In this document: positions 7,351 to 15,658 of the stretch, in pieces
Numbering within the stretch: the stretch's first letter is position 1
How the letters are laid out: every line of letters begins with the position of its first letter
Assembly: GCF_030694375.1 (NCBI RefSeq)
Contig: NZ_JAUXYL010000049.1
Coordinates: 124,001 to 188,000, forward strand
Reading direction: 5' to 3'
Source of the DNA: Algoriphagus sp.
GTDB taxonomy: Bacteria > Bacteroidota > Bacteroidia > Cytophagales > Cyclobacteriaceae
Length of the DNA: 64,000 bases
Translations under genes and position numbers: made by a program
The notes under the pieces: generated by a model
Databases searched by the model: none
Seen by the model: only the letters and a program-made list of their open reading frames with translations
What the model was told of the DNA's origin: nothing

Positions 7351-8811
7351 TTAAAGTGAGTAAGCTCCTCGATATTCTCTTTTTACAAACTGATTGGCAG
7401 GTTCGAAATTTGTGATTTTCATAGTTGGACCATCCCAGATTAATTTGATCCCTCTTCCCGGATAATCAAACTGGCTTGTTGATCCAGCTTTTGGGATTCG
7501 GTAATCATAGCTTCGAATAGCAAGATTTCCCATCAATACAGACTCAGTCAATGGACCAGCTACAGCGAATGGAGAACTTAGTCTTTTGAATTCATTAGAA
7601 CCATAGCCTCCGATACAGGCCTCTACCCAATTGTTGTAATGGCCTCGGTCTCCTTCGGGAACCCTGAATTCTGTTTGAGGTACGCTTACTTCAGCAGTTC
7701 TACTGGTAGGTAGAAGTTTTGGATTTGCTCCGTAGGTCGAACACATCATTTTTCCTTTTGTTCCCTCGATAATTACGCCATTTCCGCCATCACCCATCAT
7801 TTCATTCGGTTCAAGTTCTTCGGGCCTAGTAGGCTGGATTCCTCCATCCATCCAATGGAATTCCAAATCAGGTTTTCCCGGTTGGTCAAAGCGTAGTGTG
7901 ATATGTGAAGAAGGAGGGCAGCTTTCTGGAAAATATCCTCTGGTGAATTCCCCGACATAAACTGAACCAACAGAGCATTCAGCTGATTTAGGATAGCCAA
8001 GTCCCAAAACACGGAAGGGAGGCTCCATGATATGACAAGCCATATCTCCCAAAGCACCTGTACCATAATCCCACCAGCCTCTCCAGTTGAAGGGCACCAA
8101 GTTCCCCACATAGTCTTTGTAGGGAGCAGTTCCCAGCCACAAATCCCAGTCTAGGTCAGCAGGAGGAGTGATAGGCGTTTTTGGCCACTCGATCCCTTGC
8201 GGCCAAACAGGGCGATTGGTCCATGAATAGACTTTTGTTGCTTCTCCGATTAATCCGGCATTGTACCATTCGACCATTTGACGTACTCCATCACCGGAGG
8301 AACCCTGGTTTCCCATTTGAGTGACTACTTTATACTTTTCCGCGGCTTCAGTTAGCATTCTTGCCTCATAAATGTCATGAGACATTGGTTTTTGAACATA
8401 GACATGTTTGCCCATTTTCATTGCCATCATAGCCTGAACTGCATGCATGTGGTCAGGAGAAGAAACGGTTACTGCATCAATATTCTTTTCCTCCTTTTCC
8501 AGCATTGTACGGAAATCCTTGTAGTAGCCTGCTTTAGGATGATCCTCCCGGCTTTTTTTCGCGCGTGTATCATCAACATCACAAAGGGCAATCATGTCAA
8601 CTTTTCCACTGCGGAAAACACCACTGACATCACCTGCCCCCATCCCTCCAACACCAATGCTTGCCACTCTTAAACGATCGCTTGGAGCAACAAATCCAAC
8701 ACCTCCCAATACATGTCGGGGCACAATGTAAAACCCAGCCAGCGCTAAGGTTGAGCCTTTGATAAAACTTCTCCTGCTATTCTTCTCCGGATTGGAATCT
8801 TTATTCTCCAT
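7351..8811 (-). CDS. Tat-exported Gfo/Idh/MocA-family oxidoreductase
   Basis: 486 aa. The N-terminus carries a twin-arginine signal (NSRRSFIKG, Arg13-Arg14, then a hydrophobic stretch), so the folded, cofactor-loaded enzyme should be exported to the periplasm. The Rossmann domain starts with RVASIGVGGMGAGDV, followed by ALCDVDD and the conserved VYVQKPMSHD with its catalytic-domain lysine. The C-terminal domain contains WRGWWDYGTGALGDMACHIM, typical of the large Bacteroidota subgroup acting on sugars or glycosides. The specific substrate is unknown. It is a single gene, divergent from the GH20 gene and convergent with the OmpA gene. Confidence 0.88.
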   Translation of the reverse strand: MENKDSNPEKNSRRSFIKGSTLALAGFYIVPRHVLGGVGFVAPSDRLRVASIGVGGMGAGDVSGVFRSGKVDMIALCDVDDTRAKKSREDHPKAGYYKDFRTMLEKEEKNIDAVTVSSPDHMHAVQAMMAMKMGKHVYVQKPMSHDIYEARMLTEAAEKYKVVTQMGNQGSSGDGVRQMVEWYNAGLIGEATKVYSWTNRPVWPQGIEWPKTPITPPADLDWDLWLGTAPYKDYVGNLVPFNWRGWWDYGTGALGDMACHIMEPPFRVLGLGYPKSAECSVGSVYVGEFTRGYFPESCPPSSHITLRFDQPGKPDLEFHWMDGGIQPTRPEELEPNEMMGDGGNGVIIEGTKGKMMCSTYGANPKLLPTSRTAEVSVPQTEFRVPEGDRGHYNNWVEACIGGYGSNEFKRLSSPFAVAGPLTESVLMGNLAIRSYDYRIPKAGSTSQFDYPGRGIKLIWDGPTMKITNFEPANQFVKREYRGAYSL

Positions 8812-8962
8812 ATAATCTGTGATTGAGTTATTGTTAAATAGGATGGGAAAATATTAAAAAGGAGTCAGAATTCAGTCCCGATTGTCAAAAATTGAGATTG
8901 AATTTAAAGGACTTAGATCTTTTGGCCCTTCAAATCATCCGATTGTGTAAACGATGGCTGTT

Positions 8963-8996
8963 TTTGAAATTAATTGAATTTAGAAAAATAGATTTG
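8963..8996 (+). promoter_or_regulatory. Promoter of the GH20 gene
   Basis: TTTG at 8963-8966, a 22-base spacer and TAGATTTG at 8989-8996, a full -7 match, 37 bases before the ATG. Confidence 0.5.
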
Positions 8997-9033
8997 CAAA
9001 AATTTCAAGTAAGTTTAGGCAAAATCATTGACT

Positions 9034-10626
9034 ATGAAAAAAACACTTTGGACCCTTATGTTTGGTGGCTTACTTGCATTGGGGGCTTGTAAAAAACAAG
9101 CAAGCCTTTCTGACGCTGCAATCATCCCATTCCCTCAAGAAATCAACAATGGCTCCGGAATCTTTCAATTGACCGCTGAGACCGGTATCAAATTAGTAGG
9201 TACAAGCGATCATTTGACCAGAATAGGAGAACATCTCGCAGAAAAACTCAGACCTTCCACGGGTTACGATATTCCTGTTTCCTTTGATACAGGTCAGATC
9301 GTATTGGAATTGACCGGCAATGAAAATTCAGAAGCCTATGAAATTCAGATTTCTGCAGAAGAACTAAAGGTGACTGCTGCGGGAGAAGCGGGCTTGTTTT
9401 ACGGAGTGCAGACTTTGCTACAGCTTTTCCCTCCGCAAATCATGTATAAGACCGTCCAATCTGCAGAATGGTCAATTCCGGGAGGAACAATCAAGGACGC
9501 TCCTGCATTTGAATACCGCGGATCAATGCTTGATGTAGCGAGGCACTTCATCTCAGTGGAGGATGTCAAATACTACATCGATCAGATGGCTGTTTATAAA
9601 CTAAACCATCTTCACCTGCACCTTACAGACGACCAAGGATGGAGAATTGAAATTAAGTCATGGCCGAAACTTACTGAAATCGGGGGAAGTACCGAAGTAG
9701 GTGGCGGTAAAGGGGGCTTTTATACCCAAGAACAATACAAAGATATCGTGGCTTATGCTGCAGATCGTTTTATCACTATCGTACCGGAAGTGGATATGCC
9801 TGGTCACACGAATTCTGCTTTGGCTTCCTATGCGGAGTTAAATCCAGGTGTAAATTTACCCAATGGAAAGTTAGACTCGGTCAATAAAGCTCCTTTGGAT
9901 TATGAAATGCCCTCGAAAAATCCTCAGGCATCTGAGTTATACACCGGTATTGAAGTAGGCTGGAGTACGTTTGCTCCCAAATTAGAGTTGACTTACGCTT
10001 TTGTTGATAGTGTAGTTCGGGAGCTTTCTGAAATTACGCCTGGTCCTTATTTTCACATCGGTGGAGATGAGTCACATGTCACGGAAAAAGATGACTATGT
10101 GTACTTTATCGAACGTGTCCAGGACATCGTTTCCAAATATGGAAAGACTAGTATTGGTTGGGATGAAGTAGCAACAGCTAAACTTCTTCCTGGAAACGTG
10201 GCGCAATTCTGGGCCTTGGAGGCAAATGCAAAGCTTGCGAAGGACCAAGGAAACAAAGTATTGATGTCTCCTGCCAAGAAAGTTTACTTGGATATGCAAT
10301 ATGATAGCTTGTCAAGAATTGGGTTACATTGGGCAGCCTACGTGGAATTGGACTCAGCATATCTGTGGGAACCCTCAGAATATGTATCAGGAATAACTGC
10401 AGAAAATATTTTGGGAGTAGAAGCGCCTCTTTGGACCGAAACGGTAACCAATAGAGCGGATATCGATTACTTGGTTTTTCCTAGACTTTCAGCTATTGCC
10501 GAAGTCGCTTGGACAAAAAAGGACCGAAGAAGCTGGGAAGGTTACAGTAGAAGAGTTCCCGTTCATGGTAAAAGATGGGATATCCAAGGAGTTGGATTCT
10601 ACAAATCGCCAAAAATCACCTGGTAA
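9034..10626 (+). CDS. Beta-N-acetylhexosaminidase, GH20, lipoprotein
   Basis: 530 aa. GH20 enzymes remove terminal beta-GlcNAc or GalNAc by substrate-assisted catalysis. The signal MKKTLWTLMFGGLLALGAC ends in a lipobox, so it is probably anchored in the outer or inner membrane. The N-terminal GH20b-like domain is followed by the barrel with HLHLTDDQGWRIEIKSWP, the catalytic pair Asp345-Glu346 in HIGGDES, and the substrate-binding tryptophans late in the barrel (PLWTETV). ATG 9034 is preferred to the TTG six bases upstream because it starts the positively charged signal peptide. A terminator follows. Confidence 0.93.
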   Translation: MKKTLWTLMFGGLLALGACKKQASLSDAAIIPFPQEINNGSGIFQLTAETGIKLVGTSDHLTRIGEHLAEKLRPSTGYDIPVSFDTGQIVLELTGNENSEAYEIQISAEELKVTAAGEAGLFYGVQTLLQLFPPQIMYKTVQSAEWSIPGGTIKDAPAFEYRGSMLDVARHFISVEDVKYYIDQMAVYKLNHLHLHLTDDQGWRIEIKSWPKLTEIGGSTEVGGGKGGFYTQEQYKDIVAYAADRFITIVPEVDMPGHTNSALASYAELNPGVNLPNGKLDSVNKAPLDYEMPSKNPQASELYTGIEVGWSTFAPKLELTYAFVDSVVRELSEITPGPYFHIGGDESHVTEKDDYVYFIERVQDIVSKYGKTSIGWDEVATAKLLPGNVAQFWALEANAKLAKDQGNKVLMSPAKKVYLDMQYDSLSRIGLHWAAYVELDSAYLWEPSEYVSGITAENILGVEAPLWTETVTNRADIDYLVFPRLSAIAEVAWTKKDRRSWEGYSRRVPVHGKRWDIQGVGFYKSPKITW

Positions 10627-10644
10627 AACTTAATCAAGCAAGGG

Positions 10645-10673
10645 CCCGAAGTTTAAATACTTCGGGTTTTTTT
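10645..10673 (+). terminator. Terminator after the GH20 gene
   Basis: CCCGAAGT (10645-10652) pairs with ACTTCGGG (10659-10666), followed by seven T. Confidence 0.85.
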
Positions 10674-10766
10674 ATACCTCTTATCCAAACTTTTTGATTT
10701 TGCTGAAATTGGACCTATTATCGAATCAGTTTTGCTGACAGACATCTTAAGTAATAGGAATTATCC

Positions 10767-12122
10767 ATGGGAGACATCATTATTGAATTTAGTAACTGGA
10801 TTTGGGGACCTCCAATTTTAGTTTTGCTTTTAGGCGGAGGGCTCTTTTTTTTGATTCATTCCGGTTTTGTTCCTTTTTTAAAAATGGTACATGCGATCAA
10901 GTTATTAAGTGGAAAATACGATGATAATTTAGCCCCTGGACAAATTTCTTCAGCACAGGCGCTATCATCGGCTATTGCTGCGACAGTCGGTTTGGGAAAT
11001 ATTTCAGGGGTGGCAATTGCTATAAATATGGGGGGGCCAGGGGCACTGTTTTGGATGTGGATGGCGGCATTTGTTGGGATGGCCACCAAATTCTACACCT
11101 GTAGTTTGGCAATTATGTATCGAGGCAAAGATAGTGCAGGCGAAATTCAGGGAGGACCGATGTATTTCATTGAAGAGGGGATGGGTAAAAAGTGGAAATT
11201 TCTTTCCGTGATTTTTTGTGTGGCAGGAGTGATCGGCTTACTCGCAATTTTTCAGGCAAATCAACTTACAGCCGTCATTCAGGCTGTTTTGATTCAGCCG
11301 GAAACGATGGAAGAAACTGTTCGTAATCGATGGATTATTGGGTTTGTGATGATGGGATTGACGGCAATTGTAATTTTGGGTGGTATACAGCGAATTGCTT
11401 CGGTAGCTTCGAAAATGGTTCCTTTTATGGTTGGAATTTACATGATCACTGTGTTGATCATTATTTACCAATACTTGGGTCAAGTTCCTGAAATGCTAAA
11501 ATTGATTGTAGTGGATGCGTTTACCGGAAACGCTGTAATGGGCGGGGCTGTAGGATCGGTGATTGTCGTCGGGGCTAGAAGAGCTGCATTTTCCAATGAG
11601 GCAGGCATTGGTACTGCCCCAATGGTCCATGGCGCTTCCAAAAACAATGAACCTATCAGAGAGGGCTTGATCGCTATGCTCGGTCCATTTGTGGATACGA
11701 TAGTTGTCTGTACGCTGACAGCTTTAGTAATATTACTTACGGGAGTGTGGGAAAATTCAGAAAATGATGGTGTCAGATTAACCTTGGAAGCATTCGAAAT
11801 CGGGATTCCCGTGTATGGGAAATATCTGTTGATGCTTTCAGTACTTGTCTTTGCACTTTCTACGATGTTTACCTATTCCTATTATGGACACAAATGCACC
11901 AATTACCTTTTTGGAGCTGGCAAAGCGAATTATTACAATTACTTCTACTTAGCTACAATCGTGGTTGGAGCTGTGGCGTCTTTGGAAGTTGTAGTGAGCT
12001 TGGTTGATGGAATGTATGCTGTGATGGCATTTCCAAATATGATTGCTGCCCTTTACTTAGCTCCTAAAGTTAGAGCGGCATCCAAAAGCTATTTTGCAAG
12101 AATGAAGGCCAATGGAATATGA
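10767..12122 (+). CDS. AGCS-family sodium/amino acid (alanine/glycine) symporter
   Basis: 451 aa with about ten membrane segments. Hallmarks of the alanine/glycine:cation symporter family are SSAIAATVGLGNISGVA in the second segment, GGPGALFWMWMAAFVGMATK, the EIQGGPMYFIEEG loop, and RRAAFSNEAGIGTAPMVHG. It should import a small neutral amino acid with sodium across the inner membrane. Its stop overlaps the start of glycerate kinase by four bases (ATGA), so the two are translationally coupled, which hints at a serine/glycine-to-glycerate link or a different substrate. Confidence 0.9.
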   Translation: MGDIIIEFSNWIWGPPILVLLLGGGLFFLIHSGFVPFLKMVHAIKLLSGKYDDNLAPGQISSAQALSSAIAATVGLGNISGVAIAINMGGPGALFWMWMAAFVGMATKFYTCSLAIMYRGKDSAGEIQGGPMYFIEEGMGKKWKFLSVIFCVAGVIGLLAIFQANQLTAVIQAVLIQPETMEETVRNRWIIGFVMMGLTAIVILGGIQRIASVASKMVPFMVGIYMITVLIIIYQYLGQVPEMLKLIVVDAFTGNAVMGGAVGSVIVVGARRAAFSNEAGIGTAPMVHGASKNNEPIREGLIAMLGPFVDTIVVCTLTALVILLTGVWENSENDGVRLTLEAFEIGIPVYGKYLLMLSVLVFALSTMFTYSYYGHKCTNYLFGAGKANYYNYFYLATIVVGAVASLEVVVSLVDGMYAVMAFPNMIAALYLAPKVRAASKSYFARMKANGI

Positions 12123-13225
12123 AGTTTTTGATTGTCCCCAATGCCTTTAAAGGAACGATATCAGCAGAAGAAGCGGCAAAGATCATTGCCCAGAAGGTAG
12201 AGGCGCGATCAGGTTTGGAGTGTATAATCCAGCCTGTTGCAGATGGTGGGGATGGGACCTGCAGCTTATTGATTGATTCTTTGCTCTTGGAGAAAATTCC
12301 CGTTTTGACGCTGAATGCCATTGGTCTGCCCGCCATGGGTTATTTTGGCTGGGACTCTGAGCACAAGAAAGCTTATTTGGATGTTTCTACAGCATCGGGA
12401 ATTGGCTCGCTTGAACTTCGGCAAAGAGATCCATATTCGACATCGACGTTCGGCACGGGACAAGTAATCCTAAAAGCAATCCAAATGGGTGCGGAGGAAG
12501 TAATTCTTGGTCTCGGGGGAAGTGCCACCATAGATATGGGATTGGGTATATTGAATGCCCTGGGAATCTTGTTTTTGGATGAAAACGGAAGAGAAATTCC
12601 TGCCTATACTCCGCATTTTTTGGAGAAAATTAAACACATCCAAAAGACCCTCGAAATCGCGAAGATTAGATTCACCTGCCTTTGCGATGTAAAAAACTCA
12701 TTTTTTGGAGAAAATGGAGCAGTTAAGGTGTATGGACCACAAAAGGGATTGGCATTGAAACATGTTCCTGACTTTGAAAAAACATGCTTGGATGTACTTG
12801 GTCTTTTAATTAAAAAATCAAAAGGTGAATGGGCTGATCAGGCAGGTTTTGGAGCTGCAGGAGGAATAGCTTTGGGTCTTGGTTTCTTTTTTCCCATCGA
12901 TATAAAAATTGGAGCTGATTATTTCTTTGAGCTTGTAGCGATTGAAGAAAAAGTAATTCAGTCGGATTGGATAGTCACAGGGGAAGGACAATATGATTCC
13001 CAAAGTGATCAAGGAAAAGCAAGCTTTGCCTTGTTACAATTGGCAAGATCACATAAAAAAAAGATTGCCTTGATCACCTCAGGTTCGGGAGGTCGAAAAG
13101 CCGGGTTTGATTTGATTTTGGAGCTTCCCAGTTTGGATTTTTCAACAAAGGATTTCAAAGAAAAAGCCCGCCAAAATCTTAGCGAGCTTATTGACAAGGC
13201 GGTTTTGGGAGAAAGATTTGATTAA
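12119..13225 (+). CDS. Glycerate kinase (GarK/GlxK type)
   Basis: 368 aa. It phosphorylates D-glycerate, giving 2- or 3-phosphoglycerate for glycolysis. The start MKFLIVPNAFKGTISAEEAA and the following QPVADGGDGT are diagnostic of type I glycerate kinase; also visible are GLGGSATIDMGLGIL and WIVTGEGQYDSQSDQGKA near the C-terminus. Its ATG overlaps the symporter stop. The stop overlaps the stop of the convergent DUF6526 gene by four bases. Confidence 0.93.
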   Translation: MKFLIVPNAFKGTISAEEAAKIIAQKVEARSGLECIIQPVADGGDGTCSLLIDSLLLEKIPVLTLNAIGLPAMGYFGWDSEHKKAYLDVSTASGIGSLELRQRDPYSTSTFGTGQVILKAIQMGAEEVILGLGGSATIDMGLGILNALGILFLDENGREIPAYTPHFLEKIKHIQKTLEIAKIRFTCLCDVKNSFFGENGAVKVYGPQKGLALKHVPDFEKTCLDVLGLLIKKSKGEWADQAGFGAAGGIALGLGFFFPIDIKIGADYFFELVAIEEKVIQSDWIVTGEGQYDSQSDQGKASFALLQLARSHKKKIALITSGSGGRKAGFDLILELPSLDFSTKDFKEKARQNLSELIDKAVLGERFD

Positions 13226-13659
13226 ACTCTTCTATAATCCCCCTGCCAGTTTTTTACCTGTTTTTTGATGTCCTTAGGGCTCAGTTTCTCTTGGATTGCT
13301 TTTTCCATTAAAGGCAATAATTCTTCATCTCCAGCAAATCTCAAGGCGATGATTTGTGACAGTTTCAATTGGTTTTCTACAGAATAAAAGGGAGCACCCG
13401 TTAAATGAAAGTAGCGTTGACGCATTTCCGTCAAGATAATTCTATTTTGGGTTTTGAGTGCGTAAATTCTGGCTAAAAGCGGAAGGAGCGTAAGTATCAT
13501 TGCCCCCAATAGAGAATAAATGCCTGAATTCAGACTTTCGGATGAGCTGAAATCCATCTTGTAAACGGTCCATCCTAAATAGATCAAAGTCATTGGAGTT
13601 ACCACGAAATGGTGAAATGGAAAATACCTTGCGTGGTTTTGATAGTTTTGCGTTTTCAT
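13222..13659 (-). CDS. DUF6526 family membrane protein
   Basis: 145 aa, start MKTQNYQNHARYFPFHHFVV, with two hydrophobic segments (about residues 17-35 and 45-65) and a charged C-terminal tail ending in KNWQGDYRRV. The N-terminal NHARY-P-HHF pattern is what I associate with DUF6526 of Bacteroidota. Function unknown. The gene is preceded on its strand by a small membrane-protein gene with its own terminator. Confidence 0.7.
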   Translation of the reverse strand: MKTQNYQNHARYFPFHHFVVTPMTLIYLGWTVYKMDFSSSESLNSGIYSLLGAMILTLLPLLARIYALKTQNRIILTEMRQRYFHLTGAPFYSVENQLKLSQIIALRFAGDEELLPLMEKAIQEKLSPKDIKKQVKNWQGDYRRV

Positions 13660-13716
13660 GTTTTTATAATTTGTTTTTCAGTGGTCAGACCTGACTGCCT
13701 TGAGCCAAGTAGTCTG

Positions 13717-13735
13717 TCCCGATTCTTCATCGGGA
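13717..13735. repeat. Intergenic hairpin TCCCGAT/ATCGGGA
   Basis: A seven-base perfect stem with a five-base loop, not followed by a T run, between the DUF6526 gene and the terminator of the next small gene. A shorter GTCAG/CTGAC palindrome lies about 35 bases upstream. It looks like a dispersed intergenic hairpin rather than a terminator, but copy number cannot be seen here. Confidence 0.4.
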
Positions 13736-13751
13736 GAATGACCTATTGGAT

Positions 13752-13778
13752 AAAAAAAAAAGGAGGCAAAGCCTCCTT
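13752..13778 (-). terminator. Terminator of the 49-aa membrane peptide gene
   Basis: On the minus strand GGAGGC-TTT-GCCTCC is followed by about ten T. Confidence 0.85.
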
Positions 13779-13796
13779 CTGTTGGTTATAGAATGA

Positions 13797-13946
13797 TCAA
13801 TGATCAGTTTTCTTCTTTTTGCTGAATGTACTTCGAACATCCATAGCTGAAAGTCCCGCGCCCAAACCTATGAGTATGCAAACGATAAGAATGAAAAGCT
13901 GCGCGCCAGGCATTATCGGAGAACTGAAAATATCAAGTAGTATCAT
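13797..13946 (-). CDS. Small single-span membrane protein (49 aa)
   Basis: An ATG at 13944-13946 opens 49 codons ending in TGA. The product starts MILLDIFSSPIMPGAQ, has one hydrophobic span (residues about 16-34, LFILIVCILIGLGAG) and a basic tail with four consecutive Lys. Support for translation is the membrane-span-plus-positive-tail layout, a good stop position and a strong terminator 19 bases downstream on the same strand. Function unknown. It fills what would otherwise be a 385-base gap. Confidence 0.6.
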   Translation of the reverse strand: MILLDIFSSPIMPGAQLFILIVCILIGLGAGLSAMDVRSTFSKKKKTDH

Positions 13947-14044
13947 TTGATTTTGGTTGAAATTCGTATTGATATGCGAAGATAAAGCCCTAAGCTGATT
14001 TTACAAAGGCAAATTCTTGTTTCTCAAATTGAGTTCAGGATAAT

Positions 14045-14248
14045 CTAATCCAAGTCGTCCTCAAAGTCATCATCCTCGATGATTTCTTCGTCTTCGAAAT
14101 CATCATCTTCTTCACCAAAATCTAAAATACTATCGTCGAGAAGTTCAGTTTCTTCATCCAGATCGTATTCATCTTCAAAATCGTCTCCGAAATCATCTTC
14201 TTCTTCAAAGTCGTCGATTGCATCGAATTCTTCTTCAGGATCTTCCAT
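14045..14248 (-). CDS. Extremely acidic 67-aa protein
   Basis: 24 Asp and 19 Glu in 67 residues by hand count, no Lys, Arg or His, and seven Phe mostly in (D/E)F or FE/FG settings (DDFEEEDDFGDDFEDEYD). The complementary strand gives a serine-rich ORF that is the shadow of this repetitive composition. No signal or membrane segment. Such proteins can mimic nucleic acid or bind basic partners, but there is no direct evidence. It follows the 161-aa gene on the same strand after 57 bases. Confidence 0.6.
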   Translation of the reverse strand: MEDPEEEFDAIDDFEEEDDFGDDFEDEYDLDEETELLDDSILDFGEEDDDFEDEEIIEDDDFEDDLD

Positions 14249-14305
14249 AGCAGTGTTGAAAAGGGGGTTAATTGAATATGTTTACGAAATAAGACAAAAA
14301 ATTAA

Positions 14306-14791
14306 TTAGACCAATACTGGTAACTTTAATTTTTTTTCAAGAGCCAATTCGAGTGAAATTTCATTTTCATTGATCCAATTTTCTCTTAATATTTTTGCCC
14401 AAGTTTCCATGTAAAATACGACATCTTCTCTTGAGTTTTTATTGATTTTATCTCTTCTTTCTTTAGGAATTTGTGATAGAATGCTAAGATCAGATAACCT
14501 TTCCAAATGAGCCAAGTCATCTAAAGTTAAGCCGAAATCCAGCATTTTCGAAATCATCAAATCGATCGGATAGCCACTTGTGGGACAGTAATCGAGTAGT
14601 TGTTCATTCCAGTCACCATGTTTTTGCATGGCATACTGATGGATTTCCGATTTCGTGAATTGTGTTAGTTCTTGAGCGAGATTGCCACAATTACAAGCAC
14701 CCATGTGCCCCCATTGGTATGCAGCGCCGTTTGAGAGTTTAGCTACTGTTCTTTCGATAGCATCAATTAGCTTTGGATTCGCTTTAGCCAT
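14306..14791 (-). CDS. Conserved hypothetical protein with GACNCG motif
   Basis: 161 aa, soluble, mainly helical. The only notable feature is HMGACNCGNLAQELT near residues 29-43, where Cys33 and Cys35 with His29 could form part of a metal site; a further Cys lies in LDYCPTSGYP. The family is not recognised. It begins MAKANPKLIDAIERTVAKL. A terminator belonging to the response-regulator gene separates it from its upstream neighbour. Confidence 0.7.
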   Translation of the reverse strand: MAKANPKLIDAIERTVAKLSNGAAYQWGHMGACNCGNLAQELTQFTKSEIHQYAMQKHGDWNEQLLDYCPTSGYPIDLMISKMLDFGLTLDDLAHLERLSDLSILSQIPKERRDKINKNSREDVVFYMETWAKILRENWINENEISLELALEKKLKLPVLV

Positions 14792-14851
14792 AATCTTGAT
14801 TTTTTGAATATAACCAATTTATGGAATGTAGGTTTCGAAAAAATGGTGGCG

Positions 14852-14881
14852 CAAAAAAAAACTGATCAATTTTGATCAGTT
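14852..14881 (-). terminator. Terminator of the response-regulator gene
   Basis: On the minus strand ACTGATCAA pairs with TTGATCAGT around a two-base loop, followed by nine T. The stop codon of the gene lies inside the stem. Confidence 0.8.
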
Positions 14882-15232
14882 AAATATTAGGTTGATATAC
14901 TTTTTTATCAGAGGTTTTGATAGATAATCTTTTACAAACTGATACTGACTGGCTTTGTTAATGTCTCTTTGATCAACTGAGCTGCTTAAGATGTAAATCT
15001 GTGCATCATTGTTTTTTGGATGAAAATGATCCAGAAAATCCCATCCATTCATTCCTGGCATATTAAGATCCAGAAACAGATAATTTGGACTGATATCACC
15101 AATCTCGTCGAGTGCAGTTTGGGCACTATGATACTTATAGAACTGACAAGGCTCTTTGACATTCTTTGTGATCAGCTTTTCAGTCACGAATGTGCTGATT
15201 GGATCATCGTCTATAAGTACGATAGTTAGCAT
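14876..15232 (-). CDS. Single-domain response regulator (CheY-like receiver)
   Basis: 118 aa from ATG 15232: a single receiver domain with acidic pocket Asp8-Asp9-Asp10, phospho-acceptor Asp55 in LFLDLNMPGMNG, the Ser of ILSSS and Lys in YLSKP. It has no output domain, so it should act by phosphorylation-dependent protein contact or as a phosphorelay step. No histidine kinase lies nearby. A more upstream ATG at 15262 would add ten hydrophobic residues but would lie only about five bases from the predicted transcription start, so 15232 is preferred. Confidence 0.85.
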   Translation of the reverse strand: MLTIVLIDDDPISTFVTEKLITKNVKEPCQFYKYHSAQTALDEIGDISPNYLFLDLNMPGMNGWDFLDHFHPKNNDAQIYILSSSVDQRDINKASQYQFVKDYLSKPLIKKYINLIFN

Positions 15233-15273
15233 TAAGTACAGAAATATGATTTTGAAATACATTAATAACTATA

Positions 15274-15304
15274 CAAAAGTACAGTCTTTTTGTTACTTAG
15301 CAAA
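15274..15304 (-). promoter_or_regulatory. Promoter of the response regulator
   Basis: The minus strand reads TTTG (15304-15301), a 19-base spacer, then TACTTTTG (15281-15274): a textbook Bacteroidota -33/-7 pair. Confidence 0.7.
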
Positions 15305-15330
15305 TTATCGGCCAGAAAACCTTCATTAAA

Positions 15331-15657
15331 TTAATGAGATTTTCCATATTTATGGAACTTTTCCTTTCCCCTGAGAAGATCAAAAAACAAAATAAAGTCT
15401 GAAGCGAGACTGAACATCGGATATTTGAATGTGGCAGGTTTATTTTTCTCAAAGAAAAAATGCCCTACCCAAGCAAAGCCGTACCCAATAAAAGGAATGG
15501 CTATCAGCCAAAGATAATTTTCGGAAAAAATGGCGATACCCAATGGGACGAAAAGTAGACCTGTCCCAATAAAATGAAGTTTGCGGCAGGTAGGGTTTTG
15601 GTGTTCCTTCAAATAGTAGGGGTAAAAATCTTTTAGCGTTTTATATTCCTTTTCCAT
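15331..15657 (-). CDS. DUF962 / Mpo1-like membrane protein
   Basis: 108 aa. It matches the Mpo1/YGL010w-like family: FYPYYLKEHQNPTCRKLHFIGT, then two hydrophobic segments, then GYGFAWVGHFFFEKNKPATF and PMFSLASDFILF. In yeast the family member is an iron-dependent dioxygenase that shortens 2-hydroxy fatty acids by alpha-oxidation; the conserved His residues (EHQNP, LHFIGT, GHFFFE) are present. Whether the bacterial protein does the same reaction is not established. It abuts the DUF4136 lipoprotein gene (one base apart). Confidence 0.82.
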   Translation of the reverse strand: MEKEYKTLKDFYPYYLKEHQNPTCRKLHFIGTGLLFVPLGIAIFSENYLWLIAIPFIGYGFAWVGHFFFEKNKPATFKYPMFSLASDFILFFDLLRGKEKFHKYGKSH

Positions 15658-15658
15658 T

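Noticed and set aside
14079..14309. Serine-rich plus-strand ORF
   Set aside because: Complement of the acidic Asp/Glu repeat gene; GAT/GAA/GAC codons read as TCA/TTC/TCT-type serine codons on the other strand.
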